Shown piece after piece: positions 9,361 to 18,488 of a DNA stretch of 64,000 nt. A program made the position numbers and the translations under genes. The stretch comes from a virus: the IMG/VR virus record IMGVR_UViG_3300005264_000001, positions 28,962 through 92,961 of that record, one strand, 5' to 3'. Position 1 is the first letter of the stretch; every line of letters begins with the position of its first letter. The notes beneath the pieces were generated by a model. The model searched no databases, was not told where the DNA came from, and was given only the letters and a program-made list of their open reading frames with translations.

Positions 9361-9968
9361 TTGTTAACTCTCTCATCTTGTTCAGTAAAACTCTTATATG
9401 CGTTTGTAAAGAATCCTGTTACACTTGAAATTAATCCTGATTTCTCAGCTCCACCTGTTTGTTCAATTAAATTACCTGTTCTATTATTATAAGTATTCAA
9501 GAATGCTCTTTTACTTGCGAAGTTAATTAAATTAATTGTCAGTATTTTACTTACAACATCTTTTGCTTCGATAAGTGTTAAACTTCCTATTTTCTCATAA
9601 GGATTAGGTTGATTAGTCACAAATACAGGTTTACTAATAAAGTACCTATTTGACGACGTGGGATTGTTATACGGTGATAAAAACTCTACAGTTTCTCCAC
9701 TTTTAACTAAGTCAAATAAAAGATTTTTCTTTCTTTCTAAATCGTCAATATCATCACCAATTAATTTTACATCGATTGGTATTTGTATTGTTTCGATTCC
9801 ATTGTTGTAAACTACAGATGAGTTCCCACTTGCAGCTTCTCTTATGATTATTCTATTATTTACAGACTCTGTAAAAGATTGAACATATCCCATTTCAATA
9901 AATTCATCATCTTTCTTAGTATTTATATCATGTGTTCTCACTAATTTAAATTTACTTTCTACTACCAT
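9357..9968 (-). CDS. tail/baseplate protein (putative tube-hub connector)
   Basis: A 203-residue protein between the tape measure and the hub, matching the order in many contractile tails. It is beta-rich up to residue ~130, with FxESVNNRIIIREAASGNSSVVY and PNPYEKIGSLTLIEA segments. Its start overlaps the tape-measure stop and its stop overlaps the hub start, so the three are translationally coupled. No specific family match. Confidence 0.5.
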   Translation of the reverse strand: MVVESKFKLVRTHDINTKKDDEFIEMGYVQSFTESVNNRIIIREAASGNSSVVYNNGIETIQIPIDVKLIGDDIDDLERKKNLLFDLVKSGETVEFLSPYNNPTSSNRYFISKPVFVTNQPNPYEKIGSLTLIEAKDVVSKILTINLINFASKRAFLNTYNNRTGNLIEQTGGAEKSGLISSVTGFFTNAYKSFTEQDERVNK

Positions 9969-11215
9969 TATCTAACACCACTTAAATCTCTAGCCATTAC
10001 ATCAGCAAATCCTGCTGCTCCTGCTCCACTTATTTCTCTTGAAGTGTGAACATTCACATTATTTACGTGTGAGACAGCTTGTCTCTCTCTTGCTGAACTT
10101 CTAAGACTACTCTTTGAATCTTCATCCACGTTTTTCTCTTCTCTTACAGTTATCGTTTTATCATCACTTCCACCAAATATTTTATCAAACCACTCCCCTA
10201 CTTGTTTAATAGGTTCCCATAGAGCCCAAACAATAGCCACAAGTGCTGCAACTCCCATAATTACCATTCCTAAAGGATTAGCATTTAAAGCAAAGTTTAA
10301 CAACCATTGAGCAGCTGTCCAAGCATGAGTCATAGCAATTATTCCTAAACCTACAGTTTTGTAAATTGCTAATGGAACTAATACAACACCTAAGATTTTT
10401 CCGAAGTTTTTCATTACATCTATTCCATTTTTAGTTGTTCCAAATAAGTCTTGTAACACTTCACCAACTGCTTGACCGATGTCTAAGATTGGACCTAATC
10501 CTATCATGAATCCTTCAGCAATTCCTGAAGCTAAATCTACAATTCCATTTAGTATACTAAATATTGGTCGTAATACAATATCAATTAATGGACTTATCTT
10601 TCTTAATGCTTTTGACATTATCGTCCCAAATCTCGACATACTACCTTTTAAATTACCCATGAACCCGTTCCATTTAGTTTGAATTCCTCCAACATTGACG
10701 TCCCAAGCTTTCTTTAATGATTTAAAAGCAATAACTCCAACAGCTGCAATTCCTGCAATCACTGTTCCCATCATTAAAAGTTTTGGTAAAACTGTTTTTA
10801 CTTTTAAAAGTAGACTTGAAAAATTCATATTTACAAGTCTAGAACCGTCATCAGCAATTATGAAAGCATCAGCTGCCCCTGCTAAACTAGTAGCAAAACC
10901 TACTCCATTTTCTCTCATAGCTTTAAAATTTTCAGAAGCATTTTTACTTCTATCACTAACACTAGATAAAAATCCTTTTGTGTCTTTATTTAGTAATGTA
11001 TTCAATGCTGTTACTTTTGCTCCCATACTTTCTAATTTATATATAATATTAGAAGCAGGCGATGATAAATCGGATAATGCACTTTTAGTTTTATCTAAAT
11101 TCTTTGTAAAATCTGAATTTTGTCTTGCTTGTGATATTTTATCATTTAAACTACCAACTTTACTAGACAAAGCTCCAAATCCTTTTTCTCCAAATACTAT
11201 TTCAAACATTCCCAT
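9968..11215 (-). CDS. tail tape measure protein
   Basis: A 415-residue protein directly after the tail assembly chaperones. N-terminal ~110 residues are coiled-coil-like; residues ~140-330 alternate hydrophobic stretches (VIAGIAAVGVIAF, GVVLVPLAIYKTVG, MVIMGVAALVAIVWAL). The C-terminus is charged. Such proteins set tail length; by the usual relation of about 0.15 nm per residue this one fits a short tail of roughly 60 nm (inference). Confidence 0.85.
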   Translation of the reverse strand: MGMFEIVFGEKGFGALSSKVGSLNDKISQARQNSDFTKNLDKTKSALSDLSSPASNIIYKLESMGAKVTALNTLLNKDTKGFLSSVSDRSKNASENFKAMRENGVGFATSLAGAADAFIIADDGSRLVNMNFSSLLLKVKTVLPKLLMMGTVIAGIAAVGVIAFKSLKKAWDVNVGGIQTKWNGFMGNLKGSMSRFGTIMSKALRKISPLIDIVLRPIFSILNGIVDLASGIAEGFMIGLGPILDIGQAVGEVLQDLFGTTKNGIDVMKNFGKILGVVLVPLAIYKTVGLGIIAMTHAWTAAQWLLNFALNANPLGMVIMGVAALVAIVWALWEPIKQVGEWFDKIFGGSDDKTITVREEKNVDEDSKSSLRSSARERQAVSHVNNVNVHTSREISGAGAAGFADVMARDLSGVR

Positions 11216-11216
11216 T

Positions 11217-11722
11217 TTATTCTTTATTTTCCTCCCTTTGTATCAATAACCAATCTGCAAATAATTCGTATATTTCTGACCACGTATGATTTTCTAAAAT
11301 TTCAAAACGTGTTTTTTGATATGCTATTGCAACTCTAGCTAAGATATATTCTTTGTAACTTCTCCTTTTATCTAAATGTGGTTGAAAAGTTTTGAGGATG
11401 TCAACATCCCCTGAACCACTTAATCTAAAAAATCTATATCCTCAGTAACTACATTATAAGCTAATGCTAATCTACTAATGATACCTTCACCTAATTCATA
11501 AAATTCATCTTCTTTTAATGTTGAATCTTTAAGTGCCCAAAATAATTTAACTAACTCTGGTGATTCTTTAATTTCAGCTGCTCTTGTTTTTACTTGAGCT
11601 GCTAATTTTCCTGATAATTCTTTAAGAGTATATTCTACTCCTCTAATAGTCGCTGTAACACTTCCATCACTATTTACTTTTGTAAATTCTTTAACCTTTG
11701 ATTTTAAATTTGTAACTTCCAT
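11217..11722 (-). CDS. tail assembly chaperone, -1 frameshift product
   Basis: Reading the first chaperone frame to the slippery heptamer at 11426-11432 and then shifting by -1 gives an open frame with no stop until TAA at 11217-11219, just 1 nt before the tape-measure ATG. The product is about 168 residues: 100 from the first frame and a ~69-residue charged, aromatic C-terminus (SGSGDVDILKTFQPHL... to EENKE). This G/GT architecture is the standard arrangement for tail chaperones of long-tailed phages. Without a shift the downstream 200 bp has no other gene. Confidence 0.85.
11420..11722 (-). CDS. tail assembly chaperone, unshifted form
   Basis: A 100-residue protein between tube and tape measure genes, the G-type chaperone that coats the tape measure during tail assembly. 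The C-terminus ends TEDIDFLD, with the last codons TTT TTA forming the slip site. It lies 5 nt after the tube gene stop and belongs to the same late operon. Confidence 0.8.
   Translation of the reverse strand: MEVTNLKSKVKEFTKVNSDGSVTATIRGVEYTLKELSGKLAAQVKTRAAEIKESPELVKLFWALKDSTLKEDEFYELGEGIISRLALAYNVVTEDIDFLD
11426..11432 (-). promoter_or_regulatory. programmed -1 ribosomal frameshift site
   Basis: On the minus strand the sequence is T TTT TTA in the zero frame, a classic X-XXY-YYZ heptamer, two codons before the TAA. The -1 frame is open for the next 69 codons and ends beside the next gene. A GC-richer hairpin-capable stretch (GGTTCAGGGGATG) follows within 10 nt. Confidence 0.85.
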
Positions 11723-11727
11723 TTTAT

Positions 11728-12144
11728 TTATTCTGTTTCTCTAAAGTCTAATGCATCAAATGGCATACTTGACTTTGCTTCATCTGCTAATCCTACGGAC
11801 CATGTATAGTTCTTAAATACTGCTGATTTAATACTAATTCTTACAGGTCTTCCATTCTTTGAAACTACTCCCATTAAATTAAATTCTGGATTATCTCCTT
11901 CATCTAAATCTAGTAAATGTTTTACTGGTTCTAAGTCTAAACTTGAAATATCACAACTTCCACTTACTGACATTACACCTTTATTATGTGCTACGTTTTT
12001 CTTACTTCCTGCTTCTCCGATAAGTTTATTATCCCAAGCAACTTCACAAGAAAGAGAATTAATTCCTCCTACTCTTATGTCTCCTTTATCTTTTGTTTCA
12101 AAAGTGATAGTCATGTCTGTTAAATTATATGCTTTTTTACTCAT
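11728..12144 (-). CDS. tail tube protein
   Basis: A 138-residue protein right after the sheath gene, the invariant place for the tube. It has a beta-sandwich-type sequence with GGINSLSCEVAWDNK and VMSVSGSCDISSLDLEPVKHLL. Hexameric rings of this protein form the inner tube through which DNA passes. The start follows the sheath stop by 1 nt. Confidence 0.8.
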   Translation of the reverse strand: MSKKAYNLTDMTITFETKDKGDIRVGGINSLSCEVAWDNKLIGEAGSKKNVAHNKGVMSVSGSCDISSLDLEPVKHLLDLDEGDNPEFNLMGVVSKNGRPVRISIKSAVFKNYTWSVGLADEAKSSMPFDALDFRETE

Positions 12145-12145
12145 T

Positions 12146-13492
12146 TTAGTTTACCTCCAATGTAATATATGATTTGTTTACAGCGTAAAATGGTGCAATC
12201 TTTACAATCCATTTAACTGCGTCTGCTCCGTCAACATCTTCTGATTGTGTTGGTAAGAACGCTTTTAGTAATTCGTTACTAACTAAACCACTTAGAATGT
12301 TATCCATTGACATAGCGTGTTTAATTCTATTTTTTGTACTATCAGGACTTCCTAAGATTTGTTCATCTGAATAATTTTGTAATAGTTGTTTAACTGAATA
12401 TACAATATCTGTAATTACTTGTTCAAATGCTGGACTTGTCTTATCACTAAAACTTGTTATAGCTCTTGATACTTTAAATACATTTTGATATTTTCCAAAT
12501 GGGATTAATCCAATACTTAAATAATTATCTTGTTCTAACTTAGTTAATGATTTTTCAATTCCTTCATTTTTAAATTCTTTCATTGTTGTACTTACACCTA
12601 AACCATAAAATGTTACCATTCCAGCGTAACCACAAGCAGAATATGAAGCATCTAAATGTTCAACAGCATTTGAGTTACTTTTATTTGTGTAATCACACCC
12701 AAGTGCTAATCTTGAAATCATTTCACCATTAGCTGTTCTTGCTTCAGATACTGAAAAGTCTTCTGCTAATGTAATTCCTGTATAGTATTGTGAAAATTTC
12801 TTCTCTAAATCAGCTCTCACTATTAATTTTCCTACGATTGTATTATGAAAGGCATCTGTTGTTTGTCCTGGAATCAATAATACATCATAATCAACTAAAT
12901 TTAAACTATCAACTGCTGTTAAAATTTCAGTTTCTGATGGTGCTCTATCTGTTCCTCCTGCTAATTGAGTAGTTGTGAAAGGTCTTACAAGATTATCTAC
13001 TGCACCACTTCTCACAGTTACATTAACCCATTTACTAACACTTAATTTAGTTACAAGGTCTGAATTTTTAACAACTCCTGTATAAATTTCAACTGAATTT
13101 CCAAACTTCACTGTTACGATTCCACTTACTGCGTCAATCTCAACTGTATATTTATTTCCTAATGTTCCCTCAGTAATTGCATCAAATACAACATCTCCGG
13201 ATTCCACTGATAATGTAGCTTTTGTACTTCCTGAACCGGCTACTCTTTTAAATTGTAATCCTGAACCAAAGTTACTAAAGAATTGTTTCACAGCTTTTAC
13301 TCCTGTTAAACCTCCTGTATTATCATCACTTCCAAATTTATTAGCAAAATCACTTTCTCCAGTGATTGGTGTTAATTCATCTATAATTCCTGAATTAGCA
13401 GTTCCTAACATAATTGTTTTTCTTGTACTAACTCCTTGCGCCAGACTTTGTAAAAAGACTGTACTTATTTTTGTTTCTGGTAAATATTCCAT
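12146..13492 (-). CDS. tail sheath protein
   Basis: A 448-residue protein with the usual sheath layout. The N-terminal strand domain is followed by TVFLQSLAQGVSTRKTIMLGTANSG (start of the sheath fold), a mid insertion (~95-190), and a C-terminal region with INxILSGLVSNELLKAFLP and KWIVKIAPFYAVNKSYITLEVN. The C-terminus is the strand exchanged between neighbouring subunits during contraction. It identifies the virion as a contractile-tail type. Confidence 0.85.
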   Translation of the reverse strand: MEYLPETKISTVFLQSLAQGVSTRKTIMLGTANSGIIDELTPITGESDFANKFGSDDNTGGLTGVKAVKQFFSNFGSGLQFKRVAGSGSTKATLSVESGDVVFDAITEGTLGNKYTVEIDAVSGIVTVKFGNSVEIYTGVVKNSDLVTKLSVSKWVNVTVRSGAVDNLVRPFTTTQLAGGTDRAPSETEILTAVDSLNLVDYDVLLIPGQTTDAFHNTIVGKLIVRADLEKKFSQYYTGITLAEDFSVSEARTANGEMISRLALGCDYTNKSNSNAVEHLDASYSACGYAGMVTFYGLGVSTTMKEFKNEGIEKSLTKLEQDNYLSIGLIPFGKYQNVFKVSRAITSFSDKTSPAFEQVITDIVYSVKQLLQNYSDEQILGSPDSTKNRIKHAMSMDNILSGLVSNELLKAFLPTQSEDVDGADAVKWIVKIAPFYAVNKSYITLEVN

Positions 13493-13495
13493 TTT

Positions 13496-14107
13496 TTAAT
13501 TTTCTGTTTTTACTTCGATTCTAGAATCTGTTATTAGTTTTCCAGCAATTCCTGTAATAGGGTCTGCTTTTCCGTAAACTCTTTTCCACGTTTCCATGTA
13601 TTCAACTCTATATTGTAATCTTGATGTCCAAAAATATTTCCCGTCATCAAATGATTTCTCTTCATTAATTAAATCAAAATCATAAAAGATATCTTTCCAC
13701 TCATCTAATGTTGAATTTACAAGATAACTTACAATTCCTTTTACATATTCATTTGCTGCTTTTCCGTATATTGTGTGAACACTTTCATCTGGTAGAGTTA
13801 CAGTAACAACTTTATCTTTATTTCTATGAGTATATACCCATAGATTCATTTTTGTTCTATATCTACGTCCGTATGTTTCTTCTATGGTACCGTCTGTATT
13901 GTGTACAATACATAAAAAATTATCATCACCTACTGGAACATACTCTCCATCTTCTGAAAGTTCATATGTTACTTGTGGTAAGTTTGCCTTAGTCTCTGGA
14001 TATGTCGGATAAAACCATCTAGACCCTATATTAAAAGGGTTTGCATATTCTTTTACTAAGTCTTCCATCTTGAAGACTACATCTACATTTGTTATTCCTG
14101 TTTCCAT
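13496..14107 (-). CDS. putative tail terminator / tail completion protein
   Basis: A 203-residue protein directly upstream of the sheath, the usual location of tail terminator or neck proteins. It is rich in aromatic residues and beta strands, with the central segment RRYRTKMNLWVYTHRNKDK and a C-terminal SRLQYRVEYMETWKRVYGKAD. I see no diagnostic family motif; assignment is by position. A late box lies at 14187-14203, back to back with an early promoter. Confidence 0.45.
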   Translation of the reverse strand: METGITNVDVVFKMEDLVKEYANPFNIGSRWFYPTYPETKANLPQVTYELSEDGEYVPVGDDNFLCIVHNTDGTIEETYGRRYRTKMNLWVYTHRNKDKVVTVTLPDESVHTIYGKAANEYVKGIVSYLVNSTLDEWKDIFYDFDLINEEKSFDDGKYFWTSRLQYRVEYMETWKRVYGKADPITGIAGKLITDSRIEVKTEN

Positions 14108-14186
14108 TTTTTCCAGAGACTGAGTTGTTACAATCTAAAATCAAAGTAAGGTAGTAATTAACCTTAATATTAATAAATTAATTTTC

Positions 14187-14203
14187 TTTTTTAAATATAT
14201 TTT
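14187..14203 (-). promoter_or_regulatory. late TATA box of the sheath-tube-tape measure operon
   Basis: Minus-strand AAAATATATTTAAAAAA. It is about 80 nt upstream of the ATG at 14107, longer than for other late genes, so this mRNA should have a leader. The early box for the rightward gene (TTTATAAA at 14214-14221) starts only 10 bp away. Confidence 0.6.
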
Positions 14204-14213
14204 AAAAGATAGA

Positions 14214-14221
14214 TTTATAAA
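14214..14221 (+). promoter_or_regulatory. early TATA box
   Basis: TTTATAAA ending 21 nt before the ATG at 14243; no Shine-Dalgarno sequence. Confidence 0.6.
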
Positions 14222-14242
14222 GACGTATCTATTCTTTTTAAT

Positions 14243-14674
14243 ATGTTAAATAAAAAACTACTTAAATCACAAAAAGTCACATTGAAGAATGTGAAAAAGA
14301 TAGAGGAACATATGGAGACATCTAAAGATTTGATGTTAAAGATAAATGAAGGACTATACACTATGAGTGATAATTCAATATTGGAGTATATTGTAGATAC
14401 TTGGAAATTAAATGAAAGAATAATACAAAACTTATGGAATTTTGAATCTAATGAATTGTATGTTGTTCATAAACTTATATCGTCGATTGAACACGATATC
14501 ACTCATTCTAAGATGAGATTATTACTAGGTAATAACATTTATCACAAAGTAATAGAAACACCTCAAATGATGGCTAATACGTGTACAATGATAAATGGAG
14601 AAATAGCAATATATCCTTGTGATATTAAGAATGCTATAAATGGTTTGTTAGGTAATTATACTTATTTTGATTAA
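14243..14674 (+). CDS. unknown early protein
   Basis: A 143-residue, mostly helical protein (LKNVKKIEEHMETSKDLMLKINEGL at 15-40) with no recognised family. It is an isolated early gene between two late units, with its own TATA box. Confidence 0.65.
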   Translation: MLNKKLLKSQKVTLKNVKKIEEHMETSKDLMLKINEGLYTMSDNSILEYIVDTWKLNERIIQNLWNFESNELYVVHKLISSIEHDITHSKMRLLLGNNIYHKVIETPQMMANTCTMINGEIAIYPCDIKNAINGLLGNYTYFD

Positions 14675-14675
14675 A

Positions 14676-14732
14676 ATGGATGATTCACAAGTATTTGTAA
14701 TTATAATGATTATTTTATGGTTATTATTCTAA
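14676..14732 (+). CDS. possible membrane micropeptide (18 aa)
   Basis: An ATG two bases after the preceding stop opens MDDSQVFVIIMIILWLLF, two acids followed by a continuous hydrophobic run, ending exactly where the converging late gene begins. The hydrophobicity and exact fit suggest a real single-span peptide, but the frame is too short to be sure. Confidence 0.35.
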   Translation: MDDSQVFVIIMIILWLLF

Positions 14733-15158
14733 TTATTTAACATTGAAAAATTCATATTTCTTGTATAGTATTTTCATAAATTCTATATCGATTAAATTAT
14801 CAAATCCTTTTTCTAGATTTTTATCGTTTAATATCTTATCAATAAATTTAAGTGCTTTTGTTCCGGGATGATTTACTTCCGTAGCAAAACCTGTTTGACC
14901 GTTTCCAGCATTCCAAGCTAATACTCCACCCGGTTTAGCTTTAATCTTGTGAGCCTTGGTTCCATCATTTAAAAATGTTATAATATCTCCAAACGGATTT
15001 TGTAATATTACATCGTTTCCAACTATATTAACTTCCCAACCGTCTGCTGTATCTCCTGTCTTGTGTGGTGTCTTCTCAATAAATACAGGTAAATAAATTC
15101 TACTAACAGCTATCATAATTGCTTTGTTTATCTCATCTTTACTTACTTCATATGCCAT
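14733..15158 (-). CDS. neck protein, HK97 gp10-like
   Basis: 141 residues. HK97-gp10-type features: TPHKTGDTADGWEVN near residue 35-50, an FLNDGTKAHKIKAKPGGVLAW core (the family's GTxPHxI/LxP motif), then HPGTKALKFID. Proteins of this family join head and tail. The ATG at 15158 follows the upstream stop directly; an ATG 30 nt earlier is inside the previous gene. Confidence 0.75.
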   Translation of the reverse strand: MAYEVSKDEINKAIMIAVSRIYLPVFIEKTPHKTGDTADGWEVNIVGNDVILQNPFGDIITFLNDGTKAHKIKAKPGGVLAWNAGNGQTGFATEVNHPGTKALKFIDKILNDKNLEKGFDNLIDIEFMKILYKKYEFFNVK

Positions 15159-15159
15159 T

Positions 15160-15585
15160 TTATTCTTTACTTGTTGATATAATATCAAATCTTACAAATG
15201 AGTCATCATAACCCAACTGTGATTGGTCAATGTCAGCAACTCTAAATCTTTTTCCATTAGTAAACTCTATTGTATTGTCTTTCATTAAATTTACTCCTAC
15301 TTTCATTATTGCACTATAAAGTACTTCACCTGCTTGGATATATCCTTCTTTTTCTAATTTCCATCTATTCTTTTTACTAGAATGAATACTAATCTCAATC
15401 TCAGTTCTATTTTCTACTTCTTTACTTTCATCTGTTGTTTTCCAACCTGTGTATGTCCCAGGTGCTTGTACTTGATTTGGAATTCTAATTAATACAGCAT
15501 TAACTTTATTCGAGTTAAATAAATATTCAAATTCTTTATTAAAAAGATTAATTGAAAATTCCTTATCTTCTCCGAATAATCCCAT
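15160..15585 (-). CDS. head-tail joining protein (putative)
   Basis: A 141-residue beta-rich protein beginning MGLFGEDKEF, between the connector and gp10-like genes. The start is set by a perfect Shine-Dalgarno GGAGGT four bases before the ATG, inside the end of the upstream gene. No family motif; the position suggests a neck or tail-terminator component. Confidence 0.5.
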   Translation of the reverse strand: MGLFGEDKEFSINLFNKEFEYLFNSNKVNAVLIRIPNQVQAPGTYTGWKTTDESKEVENRTEIEISIHSSKKNRWKLEKEGYIQAGEVLYSAIMKVGVNLMKDNTIEFTNGKRFRVADIDQSQLGYDDSFVRFDIISTSKE

Positions 15586-16252
15586 TGTGACCTCCGTTTG
15601 AGTAATCATGATTAATATTTACATCCATTACATCTACTCCCTTAATATTTATAGATTTTATTGAGATATCATCTTCTGTTTCATTTATGTATTCGTCAAC
15701 ACTTTGTTTATCGAATACAATATCAATTCCATTAATTTGTTTAGTTGTCATTCCTTGTTGTAATTTGAATGGTGATAATGTTCTGAATAAATAAATAATA
15801 ACATACAACTCTTCAATTTCTTTAACAAGTAAATCTAACTTAGAAAAATCCTCAATCATATATTTGTATTGAATACTCAGTGTATGATTTGAAGGAATTA
15901 CAAATTCAGGTTTAAATGTTAAGTAACTTTTACCATTAGGATGCCCAGGTAAAAAACTTTGTATGTTAGTAACAGGTACATTATTTACAGTAAAGGGTGG
16001 TTCACTCATATAAGTAGTTATATTTATATCATCAATGTCTATTAATTTATCAAAATTAACATCCGCAATGTATTGTTTTAATTCATAATATTCTTTAACT
16101 GTTGTTGATTTGATTTCATCAGGTAAAAATATTGTCTCTAATAATCTTTTTCTAGAATAATTTAAAGCATCAATCATAATTGTATCATTATAGATAAAAT
16201 CATATTTTGTTTTAATTTCTAGTACTCTTGTTGTATCATCTAATACTCCCAT
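15563..16252 (-). CDS. head-tail connector/adaptor (putative)
   Basis: A 229-residue protein heading the neck operon under a late box (TTTTTAAACTTATTTT at 16275-16290). An N-terminal helical domain (residues 1-65) is followed by beta-rich sequence and a helical segment with LYVIIYLFRTLSPFKLQQGMT (~150-170). It overlaps the next gene by 23 nt. Adaptor role inferred from place. Confidence 0.45.
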   Translation of the reverse strand: MGVLDDTTRVLEIKTKYDFIYNDTIMIDALNYSRKRLLETIFLPDEIKSTTVKEYYELKQYIADVNFDKLIDIDDINITTYMSEPPFTVNNVPVTNIQSFLPGHPNGKSYLTFKPEFVIPSNHTLSIQYKYMIEDFSKLDLLVKEIEELYVIIYLFRTLSPFKLQQGMTTKQINGIDIVFDKQSVDEYINETEDDISIKSINIKGVDVMDVNINHDYSNGGHNGIIRRR

Positions 16253-16283
16253 AATAATAAATAATAAAAATTAGTTTTTAAAC

Positions 16284-16538
16284 TTATTTTAAATAAGCAA
16301 TATACCCGATTAAACTTCCTACCATTGTTAGTAAGGTTGTTATAAATAACCACATTAATGTATTTAATCTAGTTTCTGTTGTTTTACTAGCATATTTATT
16401 AGGTAAATTTTCTAAAGCTAGGAGTACTTTTGCTTCAAATCCTTTCCTTTCTTCTCTATCTTTTTCCTGCGACTCCTTCATATATTCTATGTCCTTTTTC
16501 ATTATAGTCACATCCTCTTCTAGTTTATCCATTTTCAT
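16284..16538 (-). CDS. coiled-coil plus C-terminal membrane anchor (XhlA-like)
   Basis: 84 residues. Residues 1-50 form an amphipathic charged coiled coil; residues ~60-82 form a single membrane span (LMWLFITTLLTMVGSLIGYIAYL). This layout matches the haemolysin XhlA family associated with phage lysis, but similar small proteins serve other roles. A late box lies at 16581-16596. Confidence 0.55.
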   Translation of the reverse strand: MKMDKLEEDVTIMKKDIEYMKESQEKDREERKGFEAKVLLALENLPNKYASKTTETRLNTLMWLFITTLLTMVGSLIGYIAYLK

Positions 16539-16594
16539 TTTGTTTTATCTTTTAGTCTAATAAAGTCTAAAAATATATTGTTTTTAAATATATT

Positions 16595-17122
16595 TTAAAC
16601 ATTTATTTCTTGAATCTCTTCTTTTTTTATTTGATTGTGATATTCTGACTTAGTAAGAACCTTATCTACTCCAAAGTAATTAATCCATTGTCTCAATTCT
16701 TCATCAGATAAAACAGAATGTCTGTTCCCGTTTGAATCTCTTGCTCCAATACTTAATAAGATATTTCTATCTTCTGAGTCATGAGAAATACTATATTCAC
16801 TCCATGATTTTTGTTCAGTAATAACATCCCCTTCTTTATCTAGACTAGGAATCATTCTATAAGCATCGACTTCAATTTCGTTACCATCTTTGTCAATGCC
16901 AGGAACTTTATACCTTTCTTGAATCATTATAGGTTTACTTGAATTGATAAAATCTACAGGTACGAGACTGTTGAGCTTCTTGTTATCTATTTTAACTGCA
17001 CCAATAAATCCAATAATTGCTACTTCGCTTCTATAAGCGTCTATAAATTCTTGATGAGAAATAGAAGGTTTGATTATCTCTATTCTCTCTTTTGTTAAAT
17101 CTATTATATTTGTTTCTTCCAT
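16595..17122 (-). CDS. virion-operon protein, unknown
   Basis: 175 residues, unknown. It contains short polar repeats of Gly/Asp/Asn and an acidic C-terminus. GGAG lies 9 nt before this ATG. An ATG five codons earlier overlaps the previous stop and is less likely. Co-transcribed with the two long presumptive surface proteins upstream. Confidence 0.55.
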   Translation of the reverse strand: MEETNIIDLTKERIEIIKPSISHQEFIDAYRSEVAIIGFIGAVKIDNKKLNSLVPVDFINSSKPIMIQERYKVPGIDKDGNEIEVDAYRMIPSLDKEGDVITEQKSWSEYSISHDSEDRNILLSIGARDSNGNRHSVLSDEELRQWINYFGVDKVLTKSEYHNQIKKEEIQEINV

Positions 17123-17124
17123 TT

Positions 17125-18486
17125 TTAAGGTCTCCAAAAGTAACCATCTACTTTCACGTTTGTAATAACAGCACTTCCTGATAAAGTGTCTTCTGGGTCG
17201 TTACCTAGTCTATAAAAACTTATTATAATTTCTTCTCCAGGAACTAATGTGTTAACGGGAATTAAAAAACTTGCTGTCCTTCTTGTATTTTGATTTCCTG
17301 CTTCAAATGTATCTATAGCGGTACTTGTAAAGTCAGGAGTGTTTGACGTCGAGTAAACAAAACCATCTTTAACATGAATTGCATCTATTCCAAACTTGAC
17401 AGCACCAGCATTATCTGATGTTGGGTAACCAGTAATATTTAAGGTCATGGGGATACTTGTATCTAATCCCTCAGGAATGGTTATCGGAATAATAAAGCCA
17501 TCTTCGGTATTATCTACGAATTTATTGTCATTAATATCTCCAACCATACCATTAGCATAGTTTATGTTTTGACTTCCTGGGTTTTTTGATATGTTTTGTA
17601 ATGTGTTACTCACTCCTGCAAATAATGTTTTTTGGTATCTACTTTTCCCAAAATATTCTGTTGAACCATCTGCATTAATTTCAAATCTATTAGTATGCAT
17701 TTTTAATTGTTCTATAGTTATATCGGTTGTGATGTCAGATGTTATTAAAAATCTTGCCCAATATTTAGTATAATCTGTTCCATTAATATTTAAAGTAACC
17801 TTGTTCCATGGAACTGGTAGGTTTGACGGATTGAATCCAAATCTCCATTGTTCAGAAGAACTATTCAAAGCACCAAGAACGTTTCCTCGTTGTGTATAAG
17901 GATAATTTGCATCAGTAGCCATAAAATTTGCAGTTGCCCAGGTCGTGTCGTTTTCTAAATATTCACCAATAACATTTTCTGGTTCAACATCACCTGCAAT
18001 GTCAATCTTAGCCTTAACACCACTAAATGTATAATCACTTCCAACAAGAACATATTTTCCAGTAGTTGTCCCATTAAATAATCCGACTGTAGAACCTGTA
18101 TCGCTTGACAATTCGGTAGTTACATCTGTTGCTCCTGTTATGGTTAATCCAGTAGTGTTTGATATGTCACAATGCCACGCACTACCAACCTTAGGAACAC
18201 CTTCTGGTGTAGTGTCTTCCTTTCCAACACCATATGAATCCCCTTCTCCAAATACTGATTCTTTTGAATTACTAGGTTTTCCAACTGAAAATTGTTCAGT
18301 ACAAATAATTCCTTTATCGTCTCCTATATTAACTGCTTCTAAATAAGGAACAGCTGTTCCCTCTCCAAGATAAGTTTTCATAGCAGAGTTAGGAACTGTA
18401 ACTGAGTTCCCTTCTTCACTTACTCCACGTGTAAAATCGTTATCATCTACACTTGTTTTTATTGTTAAATTTTTTTCTTTTACCAT
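17125..18486 (-). CDS. virion surface protein, unknown
   Basis: A 453-residue Gly/Thr/Asn-rich, almost Cys-free beta protein. The C-terminal ~150 residues (from IPITIPEGLDTSIPMTLNITGYPT) look like a jelly-roll or carbohydrate-binding sandwich, with IDTFEAGNQNTRRTASFLIP and DGYFWRP near the end. It lies 3 nt after the LamG-array gene stop. A head fibre or decoration protein is likely; no family is recognised. Confidence 0.55.
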   Translation of the reverse strand: MVKEKNLTIKTSVDDNDFTRGVSEEGNSVTVPNSAMKTYLGEGTAVPYLEAVNIGDDKGIICTEQFSVGKPSNSKESVFGEGDSYGVGKEDTTPEGVPKVGSAWHCDISNTTGLTITGATDVTTELSSDTGSTVGLFNGTTTGKYVLVGSDYTFSGVKAKIDIAGDVEPENVIGEYLENDTTWATANFMATDANYPYTQRGNVLGALNSSSEQWRFGFNPSNLPVPWNKVTLNINGTDYTKYWARFLITSDITTDITIEQLKMHTNRFEINADGSTEYFGKSRYQKTLFAGVSNTLQNISKNPGSQNINYANGMVGDINDNKFVDNTEDGFIIPITIPEGLDTSIPMTLNITGYPTSDNAGAVKFGIDAIHVKDGFVYSTSNTPDFTSTAIDTFEAGNQNTRRTASFLIPVNTLVPGEEIIISFYRLGNDPEDTLSGSAVITNVKVDGYFWRP

Positions 18487-18488
18487 TT

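Noticed and set aside
10479-11249. Long rightward open frames across the tape measure and chaperone genes
   Set aside because: Mirror frames of hydrophobic, repetitive coding sequence; no promoter and no gene on that strand nearby.
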